This document shows positions 1-5,788 of a DNA stretch of 8,449 bases, one piece after another. The notes under the pieces were generated by a model. That model ran no database searches and was not told where the DNA came from. It saw only the letters and a program-made list of their open reading frames with translations. This stretch comes from an uncultured Collinsella sp. (lineage in GTDB: Bacteria; Actinomycetota; Coriobacteriia; Coriobacteriales; Coriobacteriaceae). Location of the stretch: assembly GCA_902470345.1 (NCBI GenBank), contig CABRGB010000068.1, positions 1 through 8,449 on the forward strand. The letters run 5' to 3'. Every line of letters starts with the position of its first letter. Within the stretch, counting starts at the first letter, position 1. Made by a program: the position numbers and the translations under genes.

Positions 1-1
1 T

Positions 2-451
2 GCGCCCAACGTCCCCGACCCCGCCGCCGCGCCCATCCCCGTGCCGCAGACCGTCTCTCGTGACGCCCTCGCCGGTATGGGCGGAGCCGCCGCGACCGGC
101 GCCGCCGTGGGCCTTGGCGCCGCAGCCGGTATTGCCTCCAACATGGCGAGCACCCGTGCCCCGCAGCGCCCGCTCGCCCAGCTCGTCGACGTCGTAAGCG
201 GCGAGAGCCACAGCATCACTTCCGCGCAGGTGACCATCGGTCGCGAGCGTTCGGTTTCGGACATCGCCCTGCGCGACCCCAACGTGTCGCGCCGTCACGC
301 CCAGCTCACCTTTACCGGTTCGGACTGGTCGATCGAGGACCTCAATTCCACCAACGGCACGCTCGTCAACAACCGCCGCATCACGCGCTGCCCGCTGCGC
401 AACGGCGATCTGCTGACGTTTGGCCTGAGCACCTTTGAATTTAGGGGATAG
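2..451 (+). CDS. fhaA: FhaA-like FHA-domain protein, C-terminal part (5' end cut by window edge)
   Basis: This is a phosphothreonine-reading scaffold protein, seen only as its C-terminal 149 codons. The frame is open from the left edge, so the GTG at 41 is probably internal. Numbering from that GTG, residues 1-45 are an Ala/Gly/Pro-rich linker and about 47-135 form an FHA domain. Its key residues are visible: TIGRE with Gly67-Arg68, SRRH (83-86), LNSTNGT (101-107) and the final beta strand FEFRG. In actinobacteria FhaA has an N-terminal DUF3662-type domain, a linker and a C-terminal FHA domain, and its FHA domain binds phosphorylated kinase or MviN-type partners; the order of genes here (FHA, FHA, PP2C, SEDS, PBP, kinase) fits that protein. 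The N-terminal domain lies outside the window, so the name rests on context plus the FHA domain. The linker residues 11-35 are an unusual Ala/Gly stretch with GxxxG spacing. The TAG stop sits 6 nt before the next start. Confidence 0.82.
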   Translation, partial: APNVPDPAAAPIPVPQTVSRDALAGMGGAAATGAAVGLGAAAGIASNMASTRAPQRPLAQLVDVVSGESHSITSAQVTIGRERSVSDIALRDPNVSRRHAQLTFTGSDWSIEDLNSTNGTLVNNRRITRCPLRNGDLLTFGLSTFEFRG

Positions 452-457
452 TCGCTT

Positions 458-874
458 ATGAACATCGATATCGTCCTTTTTGCAGGCCGCATCGTCCTGG
501 TCGCCCTGCTCTACATCTTCCTGTTCGCCGTCATGAAAACCGGCGTGGGACTCGTACGCGGCCAGCGCCGCGACTCCGCTATCTGGACGATCGATGTGGA
601 CAAGGGTCCGCGCGGCATCCGTGGCATCCATGTAGACATGCTCGGCCCCGTCATCGTTGGCCGCTCGCCGTCCTCGGACATCTGCATCAACGAACCGTTT
701 GTCTCGGCCTCGCACGCACGCTTTTCGCTGCAGGGCCCGGCACTCATCATCGAAGACCTCAACTCGCTGAACGGCACGCTCGTTAACGGCCGTCAGCTGG
801 TGGAGCCCGCAACGCTGCGCGAGGGTGACGAGGTCCAGATTGGCGACGTGGTCATGAAGGTGAACCGTCGATGA
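458..874 (+). CDS. fhaB: FhaB-like membrane-anchored FHA-domain protein
   Basis: A 138-residue protein with one N-terminal membrane helix (about residues 5-26, followed by positively charged residues) and a C-terminal cytoplasmic FHA domain (about 63-137). FHA hallmarks are VGRS with Gly68-Arg69, SASH (83-86) and LNSLNGT (101-107), where Leu replaces the usual Thr of STNG; the phosphate-contacting Arg, Ser and Asn positions are kept. The architecture and position match actinobacterial FhaB (FipA), which is linked to the division and elongation machinery through phosphothreonine binding; the partner here is unknown. The ATG at 458 has an AGGGGAT ribosome site at 443-449. The gene starts 6 nt after the upstream FHA gene and its stop overlaps the phosphatase start as ATGA, so translation is probably coupled. 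Family assignment is firm; the exact orthology is inferred from context. Confidence 0.88.
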   Translation: MNIDIVLFAGRIVLVALLYIFLFAVMKTGVGLVRGQRRDSAIWTIDVDKGPRGIRGIHVDMLGPVIVGRSPSSDICINEPFVSASHARFSLQGPALIIEDLNSLNGTLVNGRQLVEPATLREGDEVQIGDVVMKVNRR

Positions 875-2769
875 TCGACGAGGAGAACAAGTCCGCAACC
901 ATGCCCGAGACGCCGACTGCACCCGCAGTTGCGCCGGCTCATGCCGCTCCGACGCGCCCTGCGACCGTGGAGCCCGAGGACACGGTGTTCTCCCTGCCTC
1001 TTTCGCATGTAACTCAAGAATATCCGGCACTCGTCGATGACGAGGACGCCGACACCGAGCAGCTCGATGCCCCCATCGGCGCGCACGCTGCCGAGCAGCC
1101 CGCGGAACCGGAGGCAACGCCCGCACCGGCCCACTTTGCCGAGCCCGTCGCCGAGGCGATTAACGAGAGCGCTACCGTGTTTGCAGCCCCCGAGCCTGCC
1201 GCGCCGGTATTCCCCGTCGCCCCGGCAAGCGAGGCGGCACCCGCATCTGCAACGCCTGCCGAAGTCGAGCAGCCCGTTGCCGCGCCCGCCGCAGCTCCCG
1301 AGTCCTCCGCTCAACCCCAGAGCACGCCTGCGCCGTCGCACTTTGCGACGCCCGAGCCGACGGCTGCCGAGCCGCAGCAGGACGGCGATCCCGCCGACCG
1401 CGTAACCGAAGATCTCAACCTTCCGGACGTCTCCGACGTCGAGTCGGGAGACGATGCCGACACCGTCTCCCCCGGCGACACCGCCGAGATCGATGTCGCG
1501 GCCGTGGAGGCAAAGCTCAAAGATCCCGGCTCGACCATGAGCTTTGAGCCGCTGACCGACGAGCGCATCGAGACCGACTCGACCTACGACGCCGGCACCA
1601 CCACGCAGCTTATGTGGGGCGCCCGCTCCGACGTCGGATGCGTACGCCCGCACAATGAGGACTCCTATCTGGTGCAGTCGCCGCTCTTTTGCGTGTGCGA
1701 CGGCATGGGAGGACACGCCGCCGGCGAGGTGGCATCCTCCATCGCCGTCGAGACCATCGCCAAGACGGCGCCGCAGTCCGCCGACGCCGCGCGCCTGGCC
1801 GCAGCCGTCGAGGCCGCCAACGCAGCCGTGATCGAGGCCGCCCTCAACGGCCTGGGCAAACCCGGCATGGGATGCACGGCCACCTGCGCCTACATCGAAA
1901 ACGACACGCTCGCCATCGCCCACGTGGGCGACTCGCGCGCCTACCTGCTCCACGAGGGTACGCTCATCCGCGTGACCCGCGACCACTCCTACGTGGAGGA
2001 GCTCGTGGATGCCGGCGAGATTACGGCCGACGAGGCCCGCGTCCACCCCAACCGCTCGGTCATCACCCGCGCGCTGGGCTCGGATCCCGCCATGTATGCC
2101 GACCACTTTACCCTGCACATCGAGGAAGGCGACCGCCTGATTCTGTGCTCCGACGGTCTTTCAAGCATGATTCCCGATAGCGATATCGAGAACATCGCTA
2201 CGCAGTCCTCGAGCGCACAGATCTGTGTCGACAACTTGGTGGACGCGGCGCTCGCCGCCGGCGGCCACGACAATGTGACCGTGGTGGTCGTCGACCTGGT
2301 CGACGACGGCGTTATGCGCGAGGCAAAACGCGTCCGACGCCGCAATGTCACCATCGCCGCCATCTTGGCCCTTGTCTTTGTGCTGGTAGCAGGCATCTGG
2401 GCATACACGGGCGTCACCGGCTCCTATTACTTGGGAACCTCCCACGGCAATGTCGCCGTCTGGCGCGGTCTGCCCGGCAAGACGCTCGGGGTCGAACTCC
2501 ACTGGCTCGAGAGCGAAACCAGCATCAAGCTGTCCGACCTGCCCGAAGACACGCAAAACCGCCTGAAGGCAGGCATTCCGCAAACGAGTGTCGACGATGC
2601 GCAGGACACCATTTCCAAGTACCGCCATCAGATTGACGAGGAGCAGACCCGTCAGGTGATTGACGCGCAAACGATTCGCGACAACACCAATCAGGAATCC
2701 ACCTCCGAGTCAGATTCCGAGAAAACCGCCGAACAGTCAGCCGAGGCCGAAGCCTCCGATAAGAATTAG
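871..2769 (+). CDS. pstP: PP2C-family Ser/Thr protein phosphatase (PstP-like) with long disordered N-terminal extension
   Basis: A 632-residue metal-dependent phosphatase that should reverse the phosphorylations made by the kinase encoded downstream. Residues 1 to about 245 are an Ala/Pro/Glu-rich, probably disordered extension. The PP2C domain covers about 247-477, with RPHNEDS (259-265), CDGMGGHAAGE (276-286), GCTAT (334-338), HVGDSRAYL (351-359), HPNRSVITRALG (392-403), CSDGL (426-430) and GGHDNVTVV (464-472). Metal ligands Asp277, Asp428 and Asp467 are present. A membrane helix (about 493-513) and an outer domain with GSYYLGTSHGNVAVWRG (517-533) follow, as in PstP, then a Ser/Glu-rich tail. 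Typical PstP starts directly with the catalytic domain, so the N-terminal 245 residues are an addition. The ATG at 871 overlaps the fhaB stop and has an AAGGTGA ribosome site 7 nt upstream; an ATG at 901 is a weaker alternative. Confidence 0.93.
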   Translation: MIDEENKSATMPETPTAPAVAPAHAAPTRPATVEPEDTVFSLPLSHVTQEYPALVDDEDADTEQLDAPIGAHAAEQPAEPEATPAPAHFAEPVAEAINESATVFAAPEPAAPVFPVAPASEAAPASATPAEVEQPVAAPAAAPESSAQPQSTPAPSHFATPEPTAAEPQQDGDPADRVTEDLNLPDVSDVESGDDADTVSPGDTAEIDVAAVEAKLKDPGSTMSFEPLTDERIETDSTYDAGTTTQLMWGARSDVGCVRPHNEDSYLVQSPLFCVCDGMGGHAAGEVASSIAVETIAKTAPQSADAARLAAAVEAANAAVIEAALNGLGKPGMGCTATCAYIENDTLAIAHVGDSRAYLLHEGTLIRVTRDHSYVEELVDAGEITADEARVHPNRSVITRALGSDPAMYADHFTLHIEEGDRLILCSDGLSSMIPDSDIENIATQSSSAQICVDNLVDAALAAGGHDNVTVVVVDLVDDGVMREAKRVRRRNVTIAAILALVFVLVAGIWAYTGVTGSYYLGTSHGNVAVWRGLPGKTLGVELHWLESETSIKLSDLPEDTQNRLKAGIPQTSVDDAQDTISKYRHQIDEEQTRQVIDAQTIRDNTNQESTSESDSEKTAEQSAEAEASDKN

Positions 2770-2785
2770 AAAGGGAGTGCCGCTT

Positions 2786-5656
2786 ATGAGTCGCCGCAAC
2801 ACCGAACTGCTCTTGCTCATCGCCTCGGCGTTCCCCGTCATCCTGCTCTATGCGATGTACGTGCTCACCGCGGGTGCCACGATTTCCTTTGAGACGCTCG
2901 CCGTGCCGATCGGCCTGTTCGCCGCCTTCGCCGCGGCGCATATCGCCGTACGCATCCTGGCGCCCGGCGCCGATCCCGCCATCCTGCCCATCGTCTTTGT
3001 GCTCTCGGGCATCGGCATCACATTCGTGACGCGCCTGGCCCCCGACCTCGCCATCTCGCAGCTCATCATCTTGTTTGTCTCGGTGGCGCTCATGGTGGGA
3101 ACGCTCGCGCTGGTCAAGAACCTCGACGTGGTCATGCGCTACAAGTACACCTTTGGCATTATCGGCATCATCCTGCTGATGCTGCCGATCTTTATCGGCA
3201 CCACGATCTCGGGCTCCAAGCTGTGGATTCGCATCGCGGGCTTCACCATCCAGCCCGGCGAGTTCGCCAAGGTCTTCATCGTCTTGTTCCTGGCAGGCTA
3301 TCTGGCCGAGAACCGCGAGCTGCTCTCCATCTCCAACCGCAAGATCTTGGGCCTCAAGATTCCGCGCTTCCGCCTGCTGCTGCCGCTGTTTGCCGTGTGG
3401 GGCGTGTGCCTGCTCATCGTCGTCTTCGAACGCGACCTGGGCTCGGCCGTCCTGTTCTACACCATCTTTTTGCTGATGCTCTATGTTGCCACGGGACGCT
3501 TTTCGTACGTCATCATCGGCCTTGCGCTGCTGGCCGTTGGAGCCGTGGGCGCCTACAAGTTCCTGTCGCACGTGCAGGTGCGTTTCCAGGTTTGGGTCGA
3601 TCCGTTTAAGGACGCCCAGGGCCAGGGCTACCAGATTGTCCAGTCGCTCTTCTCGCTCGCCGACGGCGGCCTGGTTGGCGTCGGCATCGGCAACGGCATG
3701 GCAAACAACATCCCCGTCGTCGAGTCCGACTTTATCTTCTCGGCCATCGGCGAGGAAATGGGCCTTTTGGGCGGCGGCGCCGTGCTCATCCTGTTTATGC
3801 TTTTTGCCGTACGTGGCCTCACCACGGCAGCCCGCGCCAAATCCGACCTTGCCGCCTTTAGCGCGACCGGCCTTACGGCGGCCATCAGCTTCCAGGCATT
3901 CTTAATCGTTGGCGGCGTAACCCGCCTGATCCCGCTGACCGGCGTCACCCTGCCCTTTATGAGCCAGGGCGGCTCCTCGCTGCTGGCGAGCTTTATCATC
4001 GTCGCGCTGCTGCTGCGCGCCGGCGACGAGGCAACCGGACGCGAAGCCGAGCTCACCGGCACCGGCACCATGGCCGCCATCACCGATGACCAGGTCGCAT
4101 CCGCCGCTGCCCCGACCGGTACGCGTTTTGCCAACGCACCTTCCTACAGCCACGGCAACCACTCCGCGGGCTCTCGCATGCGTCGTCGTCTGCTCGACAC
4201 GCCCGAGTCCGGCGTGCTCGGCCGCGTGGCGCTTGCCAACCGTCTGACTCGTGCCGTGCTTGCCTTTACGGCGCTGTTCGCCATCCTTATCGGCAACCTC
4301 ACCTATGTCCAGGTCATCAAGGCGAAGGACTACCAGGACATGCCGACCAACAACCACACCATCGCCCGCTCCAAGTACATCCAGCGTGGCTCTATCATCA
4401 CGTCCGACGGCGTGACGCTAGCCGAGTCGCTGCAGCAGGAGGACGGCACCTACGCCCGTTCCTACCCCAACGGCAACATGGCCGCGCATGTGGTGGGCTA
4501 CGTGAGCCAGCAATACGGCACCGCCGGCATCGAGAGCGTCATGAACGATACGCTCACCGGCTCCAAGGATTACTCCAGCTGGAACAACGCCATCGCGTCG
4601 CTCGCTGGGCAGACCCAGCCGGGCAATACCGCCAAGCTCACTATCGACTCGCGCATCCAGACGGCTGCCGAGCAGGCGCTCAAGGGCTTTAAGGGCGCTG
4701 TGGTGGTCATGGATCCGCGCACCGGTGCGGTCCTTGCGTGCGCGAGCTCGCCCACCTACGACAACACCAACATCGATGCCCTGATGCAGTCGGGCGGCGG
4801 CGAGGACGGCTCCATGTACGACCGCGCCATGGACGCGCTCTACACCCCGGGCTCGACCTTTAAGGTCGTCACGCTCTCCGCGGCGCTCGAAACCGGCACC
4901 GCCAGCCTTACCAGCACGTACCAGGCGCCCGGCTCCATGGACATCGGCAACGCGCCGGTCACCAACTATGCCAACGAGAGCTACGGCACCATCAGCCTGC
5001 AGCAGGCCTTCGCCGTGTCGTCCAACGTCGTCTTTGGCCAGGTGGCAAACGAGGTCGGCGCCAGCTCGCTCGTCCAGTTTGCCAACGCCTTTGGCTACGG
5101 TCAAAAGCTCGGTCAGGATCTGACCACCGCGGCTTCCATCATGGCCGACCCGTCGCTTATGACCGAATGGGAGACCGCTTGGGCAGGCGCCGGCCAGCCC
5201 GTCGGCATGGACCACACGCCTGGCCCGCAGACCACCGTCATGCAGAATTGCGTGATCGCTGCCGCTATCGCCAACAGCGGCGTGGTCATGGACCCGTTCT
5301 TTGTGTCCCAGATACTCGCCCCGGACGGAACCGTGGTTAAGACTACGCAATCCCGCTCGCTGGGCCAGGCTGTCAGCTCCACCACGGCCGACCAGGTCAA
5401 GCAGGCCATGCTCGCCGTCGTCCAGTCCGGTACCGGCACCGATGCCCAGATTCCGGGCGTCAAGGTTGCCGGCAAGACCGGTTCGGCCGAGACCGGCGGC
5501 ACCAACGTCAACTCTATGTTTGTTGGCTTTGCACCTTACGATTCACCCACGGTTGCCATCTCGGTGGCCCTGGAGGATTACGACAAACACGACGTCAAGG
5601 CGGCCAAGATTGCCGGCATCGTCCTGACCGCGGCGCTCGCCGCACAGGGAGCGTGA
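2786..5656 (+). CDS. Fused SEDS glycosyltransferase (RodA/FtsW) and class B penicillin-binding protein (transpeptidase)
   Basis: A 956-residue bifunctional peptidoglycan synthase. Residues 5-411 are a ten-helix-type SEDS domain that polymerises lipid II: QPGEFAK (156-162), FERDLGS (214-220), SDFIFSAIGEEMG (314-326, with the catalytic-type Asp315) and LPFMSQGGSS (389-398). Residues 412-487 are a cytoplasmic linker. A further helix (about 488-510) leads to an outer transpeptidase: RGSIITSDG (534-542), nucleophile motif STFK (Ser690, Lys693), SSN (745-747) and KTGS (897-900), so all three active-site motifs are intact. In Mycobacterium and Streptomyces rodA and pbpA are separate neighbouring genes; here one uninterrupted frame joins them. 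The topology is consistent, because a SEDS domain ends in the cytoplasm where a class B PBP begins. The start at ATG 2786 has an AAGGGAG ribosome site (2771-2777), 16 nt after the pstP stop; the frame is open further upstream to 2660 but that part overlaps pstP and lacks such a site. RodA- versus FtsW-type cannot be settled from sequence alone; gene order favours RodA/PbpA. Confidence 0.94.
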   Translation: MSRRNTELLLLIASAFPVILLYAMYVLTAGATISFETLAVPIGLFAAFAAAHIAVRILAPGADPAILPIVFVLSGIGITFVTRLAPDLAISQLIILFVSVALMVGTLALVKNLDVVMRYKYTFGIIGIILLMLPIFIGTTISGSKLWIRIAGFTIQPGEFAKVFIVLFLAGYLAENRELLSISNRKILGLKIPRFRLLLPLFAVWGVCLLIVVFERDLGSAVLFYTIFLLMLYVATGRFSYVIIGLALLAVGAVGAYKFLSHVQVRFQVWVDPFKDAQGQGYQIVQSLFSLADGGLVGVGIGNGMANNIPVVESDFIFSAIGEEMGLLGGGAVLILFMLFAVRGLTTAARAKSDLAAFSATGLTAAISFQAFLIVGGVTRLIPLTGVTLPFMSQGGSSLLASFIIVALLLRAGDEATGREAELTGTGTMAAITDDQVASAAAPTGTRFANAPSYSHGNHSAGSRMRRRLLDTPESGVLGRVALANRLTRAVLAFTALFAILIGNLTYVQVIKAKDYQDMPTNNHTIARSKYIQRGSIITSDGVTLAESLQQEDGTYARSYPNGNMAAHVVGYVSQQYGTAGIESVMNDTLTGSKDYSSWNNAIASLAGQTQPGNTAKLTIDSRIQTAAEQALKGFKGAVVVMDPRTGAVLACASSPTYDNTNIDALMQSGGGEDGSMYDRAMDALYTPGSTFKVVTLSAALETGTASLTSTYQAPGSMDIGNAPVTNYANESYGTISLQQAFAVSSNVVFGQVANEVGASSLVQFANAFGYGQKLGQDLTTAASIMADPSLMTEWETAWAGAGQPVGMDHTPGPQTTVMQNCVIAAAIANSGVVMDPFFVSQILAPDGTVVKTTQSRSLGQAVSSTTADQVKQAMLAVVQSGTGTDAQIPGVKVAGKTGSAETGGTNVNSMFVGFAPYDSPTVAISVALEDYDKHDVKAAKIAGIVLTAALAAQGA

Positions 5657-5706
5657 TGCCCGTGATCAAGGCGGATACTTGGGGCACGCCACGGCCGATG
5701 AGCTAG
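5656..5706 (+). CDS. Possible 16-codon leader peptide overlapping the stop of the fusion gene
   Basis: An ATG at 5656 overlaps the TGA of the fusion gene (TGATG) and opens a 16-codon frame ending in TAG at 5704-5706. A good ribosome site, CAGGGAG at 5644-5650, lies 5 nt upstream, so ribosomes ending the fusion gene could restart here. The peptide (MPVIKADTWGTPRPMS) resembles nothing I know. It may be a translated leader within the gap before the kinase gene, a decayed gene start, or chance. Only the overlap and the ribosome site support it. Confidence 0.15.
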   Translation: MPVIKADTWGTPRPMS

Positions 5707-5788
5707 CGGCAACGCGCCACACGGCCCCAGCGGCCACACATTTGGTACTACACACATCGTTGAGCGAATAGTTATGTTAGGAGCAGGA
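5657..5788 (+). other. 132-nt gap between the fusion gene and the kinase gene
   Basis: This is the only long spacer in the cluster, where neighbouring genes are 6-16 nt apart or overlap. It contains an imperfect stem, TGGGGC (5680-5685) with GCCCCA (5724-5729), enclosing GCCG (5694-5697) with CGGC (5707-5710). It has no T-run and so is not a terminator. I could not find a convincing promoter: TTGGTA (5742-5747) has no -10 element at a workable distance. The kinase may be read from the upstream transcript or from a promoter I cannot recognise. Confidence 0.4.

Noticed and set aside
41..43. GTG as the start of the first FHA protein
   Set aside because: The frame is open to the left edge with similar Pro/Ala-rich coding sequence, and no ribosome site precedes the GTG. 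The gene is treated as cut by the edge.
793..2118. Long minus-strand frame of 441 codons opposite pstP
   Set aside because: It is Gly/Arg-rich, has no recognisable domain, and is antisense to a gene with all PP2C motifs. It is a by-product of high G+C codon usage.
2660..2785. In-frame upstream extension (42 codons) of the SEDS-PBP fusion
   Set aside because: It overlaps the pstP C-terminal coding region, reads as a basic Pro-rich string, and the ATG at 2786 has a clear AAGGGAG site.
2525..3571. Long minus-strand frame opposite the SEDS domain
   Set aside because: It has a low-complexity Gln/Asp/Glu/Arg composition and is antisense to conserved transmembrane coding sequence.
4418..5350. Long minus-strand frame opposite the transpeptidase domain
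   Set aside because: It is Gly/Arg/His-rich with no domain, and the plus strand encodes intact PBP motifs.
5742..5772. Promoter TTGGTA / AATAGT before pknB
   Set aside because: The spacer would be 19 nt, both boxes match poorly, and the transcript start would fall almost on the ribosome site.
5774..5788. ATG at 5774 as the pknB start
   Set aside because: It lacks a ribosome site; the ATG at 5789 has TAGGAG at the right distance and gives the usual kinase N-terminus.
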